DNA from: Clostridium amylolyticum
GTDB taxonomy: Bacteria > Bacillota > Clostridia > Clostridiales > Clostridiaceae
Assembly: GCF_900142075.1 (NCBI RefSeq)
Contig: NZ_FQZO01000006.1
Location: 62,001-126,000 of the forward strand
Length of the DNA: 64,000 bases
Direction: 5' to 3'
Position numbers and translations under genes: made by a program. Of the stretch, positions 46,282 through 55,257 are shown one piece after another (within the stretch, counting starts at the first letter, position 1; each line of letters starts with the position of its first letter). The notes below the pieces were generated by a model. It was not told where the DNA came from and ran no database searches. It saw nothing but the letters and a program-made list of their open reading frames with translations.

Positions 46282-47091
46282 TTGAAAGTAAAGCTTTTTA
46301 GTTTCGCTGCTGCCATTTTTATAGCTTTTACACCCTTTAAGGATTTAATAAATAAGTATCTTCCTATTTATAATAATTCTTATGAAGGATTAAGCAGTAA
46401 AGAGTTAGATTGGTATTATGAAAGCAGAAAAAACGGAGAAGTACCCCTTCCTCCAAAAGAAAGCAAAAATTTCATTTCAAATTATGATGTTTATTATACT
46501 GGAGATACATCTAAAAAAGAAATCTATCTTACTTTTGATGAAGGATATGAGAATGGGTATACAGAAAAAATTTTAGATATTTTAAAAAAACATAATGTGA
46601 AAGCGGCTTTTTTTGTAGTAAAACCCTACATAAAAACCCAGCCTGAATTAATTAAAAGAATGACAGAGGAAGGCCATTTAGTATGCAACCATAGTTCACA
46701 TCATCCCTCCATGGCAAAGGTTACTAATAAAGAAAAATTCAAATCTGAATTCACAGAAGTAGAAGATATATATAAAGAAGTTACAGGAAAAGAAATGGTT
46801 AAATTCTTTAGACCACCCATGGGTAAATACAGTGAGCTCTCACTAAAAATGACTCAAGATTTAGGCTACAAAACAATTTTTTGGAGCTTTGCCTATAATG
46901 ATTGGATTCCGGAAAAACAGCCTTCCAAAGAGTACGCCTTCAACAAAATAATATCCAAAACCCACAACGGAGCTATTATCCTCCTCCACGCCGTATCCAA
47001 AACCAACACAGAAATCCTAGAAGACCTCATCCTCAAATGGAAAGAAGAAGGCTACGAAATAAAGAGCATAGAAGAGCTGGGGAGTAATTGA
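46282..47091 (+). CDS. pdaA: Delta-lactam-biosynthetic N-deacetylase PdaA (polysaccharide deacetylase)
   Basis: This secreted or membrane-tethered NodB-fold enzyme de-N-acetylates MurNAc in spore cortex as the first step to muramic delta-lactam. An N-terminal hydrophobic segment (5-19) precedes YLTFDEGYENGY (82-93), NHSSHHPSM (136-144), FRPPMGKYSE and LLHAVSK. The usual Asp of TFDDG is Glu, as PdaA types often deviate there. Start is TTG after AAGGAGGTG. Codons 218-260 show abrupt C-ending codon use unlike the rest of the gene. The stop TGA lies inside repeat copy B. Confidence 0.92.
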   Translation: MKVKLFSFAAAIFIAFTPFKDLINKYLPIYNNSYEGLSSKELDWYYESRKNGEVPLPPKESKNFISNYDVYYTGDTSKKEIYLTFDEGYENGYTEKILDILKKHNVKAAFFVVKPYIKTQPELIKRMTEEGHLVCNHSSHHPSMAKVTNKEKFKSEFTEVEDIYKEVTGKEMVKFFRPPMGKYSELSLKMTQDLGYKTIFWSFAYNDWIPEKQPSKEYAFNKIISKTHNGAIILLHAVSKTNTEILEDLILKWKEEGYEIKSIEELGSN

Positions 47092-47326
47092 TAATTTAAA
47101 ATTAAGAATTTAGAATGATGGTGAAAACTCCTAACGGAGTTTCTGTGAATTTATGTAAATAGCCCAAAGGATTGAAGCCTTTGGGCTATTTACTTAAAAA
47201 AGCTAAAGACTCCTGAAGGAGTTTTTAGCTTTTCAATTATATTTGTAAGTTTTTCTGATGCTTTTTCAGAAAAACTTTCCTTCATTTTAAATTTTAAATT
47301 CTAAATTCTAAATTGAATTAACAATT
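47085..47326. repeat. MITE-like palindromic repeat, copy B
   Basis: This ~242-bp relative of copy A starts TAATTGATAATTTAAAATT and ends AATTAACAATT. Shared with A are the AAACTCCT..CGGAGTTTCT hairpin near the left end and the segment TAAGTTTTTCT-ATGCTTTTTCA-AAAAAC near the right end. The interior differs: a perfect 15-bp stem (47156-47170 with 47178-47192) and a second long stem (47197-47233). It fills the whole gap between the convergent pdaA and transporter-like genes. Confidence 0.75.
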
Positions 47327-47332
47327 CTAAAT

Positions 47333-48490
47333 TTAAAAGAAGGTTATATAAATTAAGTGTGCTGATATTCCGGCGCATAGTCCGCCGATGGTGTGACTTA
47401 GAATGGCTTTTCCTGTTAGTTTTCTGCAGTCTAAAGCATCCATCATGGCTACATGTGTGCTTAAATAACCGCTCCAGCACATGCCCATGGCTGTGAATAC
47501 AGCTATATCGTTACCAGAAATAAGACCTTTTTGAAGAAAATTAGGGACTAAGCTTATGGCTGCCCCTACTGCTCCCAAAGAAGTTATAGGGAAAGCAATG
47601 GCTTCTGGACTAGTAAATCCAAATAGAGGTTTTAATATAAAGGATAATTTTTCTCCAACTAAAGGTAATAAAGGAACGCCTTCATTGGCAGCACCTGTAT
47701 AAACTCCATTACTTCCAGGTCCATTAGTTAACATTAATACTAAAGTACAAATAATAATTACACCAGGTATAATCGCCATCCCCATATCTACACCACTTTT
47801 TCCACCCTCTAGCATAGAGGCTAAAAGTCTTTCTCCAAAGCGTCCTTCACGAATTTCTCTATAATTCATCACATCAAAATCTTTAGATTCTTCTACAATA
47901 GCAGATACTTTTATACCAAATTCTTTTTTAGTAAAATGCAGCATTATTCTTACGCTGATAATACTTCCAATAACAGCTCCCAAATTGCCAATAATAGCAG
48001 CTGGTATAAAATTTTCTCCTGTTATCTTGGACTGACCAATCATAAAAGTAGTTACTATTAAACCCATGCCATAAGCTGTGCCTAGGTTTGTTAAGGCTGG
48101 TACCTGATACTTCTTAAAATATCTCAAAAACCCTTTATCTTTAGACAAAGTTATTATTGCAGGGTTATCTGATAAATAAGTTGTAATTATACCTAGGGTA
48201 GCAGCACCAGGTAAATCATAAAGAGGTTTCATAAGGGGTGATAGTAGCTTATTTATTATTGCTATTACTCCAAATTCAGAAAGAATCCCAGCTATAGCAC
48301 CAGTAATAACAGCTATAGCTAGAATATAAAACACAATGTTTAATAGAAGGTAATGCCCTGTATTCATCAGGGTATTAAACATATTAACAAGGCCCATTTT
48401 ACTACCAAGGCCATAAAAAAACACTAGAAAAAATACTATACAAAAAATCCCCTCAAAACTAATAGCCTTTTTCATTCTTCTATTTTCCAT
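47333..48490 (-). CDS. Nucleoside-recognition (Gate) domain membrane protein, YjiH-like
   Basis: This polytopic protein of about 385 aa has roughly ten hydrophobic segments. The Gate/nucleoside-recognition pattern AGILSEFGVIAIINKLLSPLM and SPEAIAFPITSLGAVGAA mark a transporter-like family of unknown substrate. It is the third gene of a hutH cluster, so histidine or a degradation product is a plausible substrate, by context only. I start at ATG 48490 (GTGGGG upstream). Confidence 0.8.
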   Translation of the reverse strand: MENRRMKKAISFEGIFCIVFFLVFFYGLGSKMGLVNMFNTLMNTGHYLLLNIVFYILAIAVITGAIAGILSEFGVIAIINKLLSPLMKPLYDLPGAATLGIITTYLSDNPAIITLSKDKGFLRYFKKYQVPALTNLGTAYGMGLIVTTFMIGQSKITGENFIPAAIIGNLGAVIGSIISVRIMLHFTKKEFGIKVSAIVEESKDFDVMNYREIREGRFGERLLASMLEGGKSGVDMGMAIIPGVIIICTLVLMLTNGPGSNGVYTGAANEGVPLLPLVGEKLSFILKPLFGFTSPEAIAFPITSLGAVGAAISLVPNFLQKGLISGNDIAVFTAMGMCWSGYLSTHVAMMDALDCRKLTGKAILSHTIGGLCAGISAHLIYITFF

Positions 48491-48513
48491 TTTAATCCCC
48501 ACTTATTAGTACA

Positions 48514-49149
48514 TCATAGCTTTTCAGAAACAATTTTACTAATTTTCTCTTTCCACTGTAAGCTTTGTTTTCTTGTAGCTTCTATAAATGCGTTAATGTT
48601 ATCAACATATTCACCATCTTTAATAGAACCTAAATTTATAATAACATTTAATAACGCACTTTCAATGGAAGCATGAGCCATTATAACTGCTACTCCTACG
48701 TCAGAAATAGCATTCTTGTTACCGTAATTAGCTAATTCTCCTAATATAGGATATACTTTTAATGTTTCTTCACACAATCTTTTAGGAACCTCTAATGCCA
48801 CCTTGTATCCTTCTTGAAGAGCTTTGCTTCTTACTAATTTTTCCTCTTCGGTTTCTTTGGGAAGCTTAAAAATATCCATAACCTTCAAAAAGCTTTGTGC
48901 ATCTTCTTCAATAAAGTTAACATATTCTTCTTTATATGATAGGCATTTTTTTAATGACTCATCTACTTTTATCTTGTTTTCTTCACTAAGTTCATTATAG
49001 CTTTTTTTACCTATGGTAAGATTAGCCACCATGCTACCTAATGAAGCAGCCAAGGCAGAAGATAAAGCAGCCACACTGCCTCCTCCTGGAGCTGGAGAGT
49101 TGGAAGATAAATCATCAAGGAACTCATTTAATGGTAAATTTTTAAACAT
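48514..49149 (-). CDS. fchA: Cyclodeaminase/cyclohydrolase family protein (FchA-like)
   Basis: This helical 211-residue folate enzyme carries the signature SPAPGGGSVAALSSALAASLGSMVANLT (conserved Gly-rich start) and ISDVGVAVIMAHASIESALLNV. Family members are formimino-THF cyclodeaminases or methenyl-THF cyclohydrolases. Next to hutH, a role in handling the formimino group of histidine breakdown is likely, but no formiminotransferase is in the window. Ribosome site GGAGGAA. Confidence 0.87.
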   Translation of the reverse strand: MFKNLPLNEFLDDLSSNSPAPGGGSVAALSSALAASLGSMVANLTIGKKSYNELSEENKIKVDESLKKCLSYKEEYVNFIEEDAQSFLKVMDIFKLPKETEEEKLVRSKALQEGYKVALEVPKRLCEETLKVYPILGELANYGNKNAISDVGVAVIMAHASIESALLNVIINLGSIKDGEYVDNINAFIEATRKQSLQWKEKISKIVSEKL

Positions 49150-49160
49150 TATTATTCCTC

Positions 49161-50687
49161 CTATACAGTTATTTTTATTTTTTCTTCTATAGAATTTAAA
49201 AACTTCTCACTTTTAATTGCTTCTAGACATTTATCAATTTCTTTGTACATTATAGTATCTTTCTCAATAAACTTGTTATTCTCTCTAATGATATTATAAG
49301 CTATGGCTGTCCCTTGTCCAAGTTTTAATTCTTCTCTAAAATCAATAGCCTGACAAGAAGCTAAAATTTCTGTAGCTATAACCCTATACACATTGTCTAA
49401 TATTCTTCTAGATTTCACAGCTGCAATGGTCCCCATGCTTACATGATCCTCCTGATTAGCAGAAGAAGGTATAGAATCCACAGATGCAGGATGAGCTAGA
49501 ATTTTATTTTCTGATACTAAAGACGCTGCTGCATATTGAGTTATCATAAATCCAGAATTTAACCCACCATGCTTAGTTAAAAATGCAGGAAGATCATTTA
49601 ATTGATAATTTACTAATCTTTCTAATCTTCTTTCAGAAACATTAGCCATTTCAGAAAGAGCAATGCCTAAAAAGTCTAAGGCTAGGGCCATAGGTTGTCC
49701 ATGGAAATTACCTCCAGAAATAACATCACCTTCTAATGTCACTATAGGATTGTCTGTAACAGAATTTACTTCTGTTAAAATCTTATCCTTAACATAATTA
49801 ACAGCATCTTTGCTGGCCCCGTGAATTTGAGGTATGCATCTTAAGGTGTAAGCATCTTGAACTCTTAACTCACCTTGTGTTGTTATATATTCACTTCCTT
49901 CTACCATATTTAATACATTTAAAGCCGTGTTAATTTGGCCATCATGAGGTCTTAATTTATGGATTCTTATATCAAAAGCATCCCTAATGCCTCTTAATGC
50001 TTCCATAGTTAATGAGGCAGCTATATCGCTTATTTTAAGCAATTTTATTGCATCATATAAAACCAAGGCTCCAATGGCTGTCATTACTTGAGTACCATTA
50101 ATAAGGGCAAGACCTTCTTTATATGTTAAATCAATAACTTCAATTCCTGCTAAATTCATAGCTTCCTTGCTAGGAAGAATCTTTCCATTATATTCTGCTT
50201 CACCTTCTCCCAGCATTGGTAGAACCATGTGAGCTAAAGGAGCTAAATCTCCAGATGCTCCTAAAGATCCTTTTTCTGGTATGCAGGGATGCACACCTTT
50301 GTTTAGCATACTTATTAAGGTATTGAGAGTCTTAATACTTATACCTGAATACCCTTTTGATAATGCGTTTATCCTAAGGAGCATTATAGTTCTAACTTCT
50401 TCTCTTGAAAGTAAAGGTCCTGAACCACAAGCATGAGATAATATTAAATTCCTTTGTAATTCTTTACAATCCTCTGGTGATATCTTTATGTCCGAAAACT
50501 TACCAAAGCCAGTATTTATACCATAAACAGTCTTCTCTTTATCCACTATTTCTTCTACGATGGCCCTAGATCTATTTATGTTTTGTACTGCTTCTTTGGA
50601 AAGCTCCATAGGCATATTATGCCTAGCTACCTGTATTATTTCATTTAAATTTAAATCATTACCTGATATTAATACTTTATTTTTCAT
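49161..50687 (-). CDS. hutH: Histidine ammonia-lyase
   Basis: It deaminates L-histidine to trans-urocanate. The MIO prosthetic group forms from Ala-Ser-Gly in KGSLGASGDLAPLAHM (about residues 144-146). Other marks are VYGINTGFGKFSD, GNFHGQPMALALD and SANQEDHVSMG. I start at ATG 50687 (AGGAG eight bases upstream), giving 508 aa. hutU and hutI are not adjacent, so the pathway is incomplete locally. Confidence 0.96.
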   Translation of the reverse strand: MKNKVLISGNDLNLNEIIQVARHNMPMELSKEAVQNINRSRAIVEEIVDKEKTVYGINTGFGKFSDIKISPEDCKELQRNLILSHACGSGPLLSREEVRTIMLLRINALSKGYSGISIKTLNTLISMLNKGVHPCIPEKGSLGASGDLAPLAHMVLPMLGEGEAEYNGKILPSKEAMNLAGIEVIDLTYKEGLALINGTQVMTAIGALVLYDAIKLLKISDIAASLTMEALRGIRDAFDIRIHKLRPHDGQINTALNVLNMVEGSEYITTQGELRVQDAYTLRCIPQIHGASKDAVNYVKDKILTEVNSVTDNPIVTLEGDVISGGNFHGQPMALALDFLGIALSEMANVSERRLERLVNYQLNDLPAFLTKHGGLNSGFMITQYAAASLVSENKILAHPASVDSIPSSANQEDHVSMGTIAAVKSRRILDNVYRVIATEILASCQAIDFREELKLGQGTAIAYNIIRENNKFIEKDTIMYKEIDKCLEAIKSEKFLNSIEEKIKITV

Positions 50688-50803
50688 TTTCACTACTCCT
50701 AATCATCGATTTGTTCATATCCATTAGTATTCTTTAATTATCACTTAATTCCTCTATTTTTAATCATTTTAAATTGTCAGAATTTATTTATAAATTTATC
50801 ATG

Positions 50804-50832
50804 ATAAAACAAAAAACAGACTTACGCCTGTT
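50804..50832 (-). terminator. Terminator after the TagA-type gene
   Basis: On the minus strand AACAGGC pairs with GTCTGTT around GTAA and is followed by TTTTTTGTTTT. It marks the end of the exopolysaccharide gene set. Confidence 0.85.
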
Positions 50833-50838
50833 TCAAAT

Positions 50839-51609
50839 TCAGATTTTAATTTTTCTATCTTTTAATACTTTCAAGATAAAAAATGGTATTACACTTAGTC
50901 TTTTTATTCTCCATGGCTCTTTTACAATCCTATATAACCATTCTAAGCCTATGTTAATCATCCATTTTGGCGCCCTCTTTGTTCTACCTGATATAACATC
51001 AAAGCTTCCCCCTACGCCCATCATAATCTTACATTCAATTCTATCCATTGTATTAATAATAAACTCTTCTTGCCTAGGACAACCCATAGCAACAAATAAG
51101 GCAAAAGGTTTTTTTTTAATAATATCGTTTATTACTTCATCCTCTTGACTTTTATTGAAATAACCATTTCTTATACCACAAATATTTATTCCTTTGTATA
51201 TTATATTAAGCTTTTGTTTTAAAGCTTCAACAGTGTCTTGGGTAGCTCCTAACAAATAAACCGATTTACTATTTCTATTGCTATAATCTAATATATCTTG
51301 CATTACTTCGATACCAGCAATTTTTTCTTTAACTGTGTTTCTAACCATTTTTGATGCTATTACAACTCCTACTCCATCAGGAATAATAATTGTATTCTCA
51401 CTCTTAAAGTTACTTAAAAGTTTAGAGTTATTCAAGGCTATAGATAATACTTCAGGATTGCCAGATACTATATGATACTTTTTATTATCACTAAAAATAG
51501 AGTGAAGCAACTGTTTCTTGCTACCATTAAAAATATTAAAATCTAATATTTTTGTGTTCATAAAATGTAAATTTTCCCCGTTGATAAAGCCTAAGTTTTT
51601 GGTATTCAT
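50839..51609 (-). CDS. WecB/TagA/CpsF family glycosyltransferase
   Basis: This GT26-type enzyme probably adds N-acetylmannosaminyl or a similar sugar to an undecaprenyl-linked acceptor. Visible are VSGNPEVLSIALNN, IPDGVGVVIASKM, VYLLGATQDTVEALK, VAMGCPRQEEFI and GVGGSFDVISGRTKRAP. Several ATGs are possible; 51609 has GGGAG at good spacing (256 aa). It follows the initiating sugar transferase and ends the set. Confidence 0.9.
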   Translation of the reverse strand: MNTKNLGFINGENLHFMNTKILDFNIFNGSKKQLLHSIFSDNKKYHIVSGNPEVLSIALNNSKLLSNFKSENTIIIPDGVGVVIASKMVRNTVKEKIAGIEVMQDILDYSNRNSKSVYLLGATQDTVEALKQKLNIIYKGINICGIRNGYFNKSQEDEVINDIIKKKPFALFVAMGCPRQEEFIINTMDRIECKIMMGVGGSFDVISGRTKRAPKWMINIGLEWLYRIVKEPWRIKRLSVIPFFILKVLKDRKIKI

Positions 51610-51626
51610 TTCATTTACTCCCATAA

Positions 51627-53015
51627 TTAATCCCTATCAATAGTTATTTCTTTATTGTACTTTTGTAAAATATTATTTAGTGATTCATCTCTTTTTATAC
51701 CTTCAGAACTTTCTTTAATAAACATTATTTTAATTGTTTGAAGAATTACTTTAAGATCTAAAAGCATAGAATAATTTTTTATATATAAAAGATCATATCT
51801 TAGTTTATCTCTTGCTTCAGTATTATACTTTCCTAACACTTGAGCTAATCCTGTTAAACCCGCTTTTACTAAGGTCCTATACTTATACTCTTCTATTTCT
51901 TTATTATATTTTTCAACAAAATATGGTCGCTCTGGTCTTGGCCCAACTACACTCATATCACCTAAAAGTATATTGAAAAACTGTGGAATCTCATCTATTC
52001 TTGTAGCTCTCATAAACTTACCCACTTTTGTAATTCTAGGATCTTCTTCCCCTGCCAGCACTGGTCCTGTTAATTTTTCTGCATTCATAACCATAGTTCT
52101 AAACTTTAATACATTAAATATTTTATTATCTATGGTTAGCCTTTCCTGTTTATATAATACATTCCCTTTATCCGTAACTTTTATAGTTATAGACATTATT
52201 ATCATAATAGGAGAGAAAACAATGATACCAATAATTGATACAACAATATCTAATACCCTCTTAAAGAATCTTTCTTCTATAGTCATTCCTATTCGAGGCA
52301 CCTTTAAAAGTGGTATGTCATCCACCCTAGTGAGCCTAGAGTTTAATAAAGCAATATCGTACATATCAGGTATTATATATATACTTTTATTTAAAGATAT
52401 GGTTCTTTCTATTATTTTATTTTTAGTTGCTGCATTTACATCGCTACAAATAAATATTATGTCCACATTATCTACAAAATAGAATAGGTTATATGAATTT
52501 GATGAACAAACAAATTTAATATTGTATATATCTTTATATTTACATAAAATCTTTTTTAACAAATCTTCAATAGAAAGATCACCAACTATTAGGCAATTTT
52601 TTACCCCATGCTTTAATCTACTAATTTTCCATGCTACTATTCTCCAGAAGGAAAGAAAAGCTAATTGAATAATTGTACTTATTAACAAAACACTCCTAGG
52701 GTAAGAAAAATTTCTTAAAAAGAAGGATATAAAAGAAGTTGTAATAAGTAATGAAATAACAGTTAATGATATAGAATAAATCATCTCAAAAGCGGTGTTC
52801 TTTAATATATCATTTAACCCAAAAACGTACATAAATATTAAATATGAAATACTTATAAAAGGTATCATATCTAAAAATGGTTTAAAATTGAATTCAGGTG
52901 GATTAAAGCCAAACTTAATTATAAAAGAAACATATATTGATAAGTTAACAATAATTATGTCAATAAAGTATAATAAAAAAGAAAAAAAATCAGTAGAACC
53001 CCTTTTATTTCTCAT
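51627..53015 (-). CDS. Undecaprenyl-phosphate sugar-phosphate transferase (initiating)
   Basis: The N-terminal half has four membrane helices plus a CoA-binding-like domain. The C-terminal half is the bacterial sugar transferase with KFRTMVMNAEKLTGPVLAG, RATRIDEIPQFFNILLGDMS and VVGPRPERPYFV. Polyprenyl glycosylphosphotransferases of this kind start exopolysaccharide repeat units. Length is 462 aa from ATG 53015 (GGGGTGGGG upstream). Confidence 0.93.
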   Translation of the reverse strand: MRNKRGSTDFFSFLLYFIDIIIVNLSIYVSFIIKFGFNPPEFNFKPFLDMIPFISISYLIFMYVFGLNDILKNTAFEMIYSISLTVISLLITTSFISFFLRNFSYPRSVLLISTIIQLAFLSFWRIVAWKISRLKHGVKNCLIVGDLSIEDLLKKILCKYKDIYNIKFVCSSNSYNLFYFVDNVDIIFICSDVNAATKNKIIERTISLNKSIYIIPDMYDIALLNSRLTRVDDIPLLKVPRIGMTIEERFFKRVLDIVVSIIGIIVFSPIMIIMSITIKVTDKGNVLYKQERLTIDNKIFNVLKFRTMVMNAEKLTGPVLAGEEDPRITKVGKFMRATRIDEIPQFFNILLGDMSVVGPRPERPYFVEKYNKEIEEYKYRTLVKAGLTGLAQVLGKYNTEARDKLRYDLLYIKNYSMLLDLKVILQTIKIMFIKESSEGIKRDESLNNILQKYNKEITIDRD

Positions 53016-53109
53016 ATTCCCCACCCCTATGGTAAATCTCTCCATAAATTTAATATTAATTAAACATATACCCCATTTTAAATCTTTGTTTTTAATTATT
53101 CTTTTTACA

Positions 53110-53880
53110 TTATTTTTTTCTATTAAATAAATTTAATATATTAAACTTCTTTTCTTTATCTTCAACTATTTTAAGTGGTGTAATATCAATATCCTTTACT
53201 ATTTTATTAGTATTCTCTTCCATCCACTGATATAGGTCCTTATTAAGTTTACCCACGGTTTCATAGGCTGATAGCATGTCCGTTTTTCTACTTCTATTAT
53301 TATGTCCATCGCTACCTATCATATGGATTCTATTGGTTCTAATGAGTTTTTCAGCAAATTCTTTTACATGATTTCCAAACATTCCTGTTAAACTTCCAGC
53401 ATTCATTTGAGCTAAAGCTCCCTCATCTAAAAGATCAGTTAGCAGATTCATGTTTTGCTGTATTTTTAAATTTCTTTCTGGATGGGCGATGATAGGTTTC
53501 GCACCTAATATAATCAATTCATAAAATACATCTTTGGTATATATGGGGTAATCTCTCATAGGCAGTTCAATAAGTACATACCTGCTATCATTTATACCCC
53601 ATATCTTTTTTTCTTTATAGTATTTGGGTATATTAGGATTAATATATACCTCAATACCTGAAAGGATATTTATCTTATTTGAATAACTTTCTTTTAAAGC
53701 ATTAAGCTTTTCATGGTAAACCGTTTTGTCTATTTCTTGTTCATCAATTATAAAATGCGGTGTTGCACAGATACACTGAACATTTTGACATATTGAATTT
53801 TCAATCATGTCACTAGACATTCTAAAATCTTTTGAACCATCATCTATATCCCATATTATATGGCTATGAAAATCTATCAT
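53110..53880 (-). CDS. CpsB/YwqE-type PHP tyrosine-protein phosphatase
   Basis: This manganese-dependent PHP phosphatase dephosphorylates the cognate tyrosine kinase in capsule and EPS systems. Metal ligands are in MIDFHSHIIWDIDDGS, CATPHF, IAHPERN and MIGSDGHNNRSR. I start at ATG 53880, matching family N-termini, rather than the ATG at 53904. Length is 256 aa. Kinase, phosphatase and modulator are adjacent. Confidence 0.92.
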   Translation of the reverse strand: MIDFHSHIIWDIDDGSKDFRMSSDMIENSICQNVQCICATPHFIIDEQEIDKTVYHEKLNALKESYSNKINILSGIEVYINPNIPKYYKEKKIWGINDSRYVLIELPMRDYPIYTKDVFYELIILGAKPIIAHPERNLKIQQNMNLLTDLLDEGALAQMNAGSLTGMFGNHVKEFAEKLIRTNRIHMIGSDGHNNRSRKTDMLSAYETVGKLNKDLYQWMEENTNKIVKDIDITPLKIVEDKEKKFNILNLFNRKK

Positions 53881-53887
53881 TTGTATT

Positions 53888-54571
53888 TTACTCACTCTCT
53901 CCATAGTAATTGTAGTATTTGCTATAATAATAAGAATCTTCTTTTTCAGGAATCTTATTTAAAACAACTCCTAAGAGTTTTGCTCCTACCTTATCTAATA
54001 GATCCTTACTCTTAACAACAGCATTTTTTTCAGTTTGACCAAAGGATGATATTAAAATTACTCCATCTGAAATAGTAGATAACACTTGAGCATCTGTTAC
54101 TGCTAATAAAGGTGGTGCGTCTATTAATATATAATCAAAAATCTGCTCAAATTCACCTATGATATTTTTCATTTTTTTAGATCCAAGTAATTCAGATGGA
54201 TTAGGCGGAGTAGGTCCACTGGTTAAAACAAAAAGATTTTGCTGTTCAGTTACTTTCAAGCATTCTTCTATCTTTTTACTTTGAACCAGTATATTGGTTA
54301 AACCTTCCGAATTAGATAATGCTAGTTTTTTGTGTATTGATGGTTTTCTAAGATCACAATCTATTATTAGAACTTTACTTCCACTTTGAGCAAAGGTCAC
54401 AGCGAGATTGGTTAGAACTGTAGTCTTTCCTTCTGCTGGCGTACTGGAAGTAATAACTATAGTTTTTAAAGTATCATCAAAAGATGAAAACTGTATATTT
54501 GTTCTTAAAGTCCTAAAAGCTTCCGCTGCCCTAGATTTAGGATTATCAAAAGAAATAACGTCTTTTATCAT
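53888..54571 (-). CDS. CpsD/CapB-type BY-kinase (tyrosine autokinase)
   Basis: This P-loop tyrosine kinase regulates polysaccharide chain assembly. Walker A is STPAEGKTT, Walker A' is LIIDCDLRKPS and Walker B is YILIDAPPLLA. The C-terminus has a tyrosine cluster (SYYYSKYYNYYGE), the usual autophosphorylation tail. It needs the membrane modulator encoded just upstream. ATG 54571 has AGGTGATC; 227 aa. Confidence 0.94.
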   Translation of the reverse strand: MIKDVISFDNPKSRAAEAFRTLRTNIQFSSFDDTLKTIVITSSTPAEGKTTVLTNLAVTFAQSGSKVLIIDCDLRKPSIHKKLALSNSEGLTNILVQSKKIEECLKVTEQQNLFVLTSGPTPPNPSELLGSKKMKNIIGEFEQIFDYILIDAPPLLAVTDAQVLSTISDGVILISSFGQTEKNAVVKSKDLLDKVGAKLLGVVLNKIPEKEDSYYYSKYYNYYGESE

Positions 54572-54582
54572 TATGATCACCT

Positions 54583-55254
54583 CTACTTATTCTGGTCTAC
54601 TAATGGGATAGATCCTATTACTGGCACCCCAAGCAGCTTTTCTATTTCTTCTTGACCTTTAACGGTATTGTCTAAATACTCTATTAAGAAAATCACTCCC
54701 ACAGATACCATTAAACCAAGAAAAAATGCTATGGCCATGTTTAATAATGGCTTTGGGCTATCAGGTGAAGTAGGTAAAATCGCCTCATCCATAAGTTGCA
54801 CATTGTCCACATTTCTTTTTTCTGCACCAATCTTTTTCAAAGATTTTGCATATGCATTAGCGATATCTTTGGCATTATTTGGGTCTTTAGATTTCACTGT
54901 GATGGTTATAAATTCTGTATCACCTTTTGGAGCCACTGAAACCATAGCTATAAGTTGAGAAGGTTTAATATCTAAATTAAGTGAATTAATAACATCTTCT
55001 GCAACAACCCTAGTTTTTACAATCTCACTGTAGGATTTAACCATTCTTTGATACATAAGCACATCATTGTAATTTTGCTTGTTTACTTCATCTTTATTTT
55101 GTACGTTACCAATAATCACAGATATATCTGCCTTATAAATAGGTTTTATCACAAAATAGCTAGCTATGGCACTGATTAATGTGGTAGTTAAGGTTATAAG
55201 CACAATAATTAGCCATCTTTTCTTTATAATCTGAAAGTATTCACGTAATTCCAT
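54583..55254 (-). CDS. Wzz/CpsC-type chain-length and kinase modulator
   Basis: Two membrane segments (about residues 15-36 and 177-198) flank an extracytoplasmic domain; motifs are MELREYFQIIKKRWLII and ILPTSPDSPKPLLNMAIA before the second helix. Such proteins activate the BY-kinase and set polymer length. Length is 223 aa, four bases after the TPR gene. Confidence 0.92.
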   Translation of the reverse strand: MELREYFQIIKKRWLIIVLITLTTTLISAIASYFVIKPIYKADISVIIGNVQNKDEVNKQNYNDVLMYQRMVKSYSEIVKTRVVAEDVINSLNLDIKPSQLIAMVSVAPKGDTEFITITVKSKDPNNAKDIANAYAKSLKKIGAEKRNVDNVQLMDEAILPTSPDSPKPLLNMAIAFFLGLMVSVGVIFLIEYLDNTVKGQEEIEKLLGVPVIGSIPLVDQNK

Positions 55255-55257
55255 TGA

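Noticed and set aside
46902..47087. Plus-strand open frame rich in Arg, Pro and Gln overlapping the end of pdaA
   Set aside because: It exists only because the C-rich codon stretch of pdaA shifted by one frame lacks stops; there is no ribosome site and pdaA itself is conserved through this region.
47333..48490. Transporter-like gene considered as a SpoVAC/SpmA-type spore maturation protein
   Set aside because: Gate-domain similarity is shared with spore maturation proteins, but the length (about 385 aa), number of helices and hutH context fit a YjiH-like transporter better.
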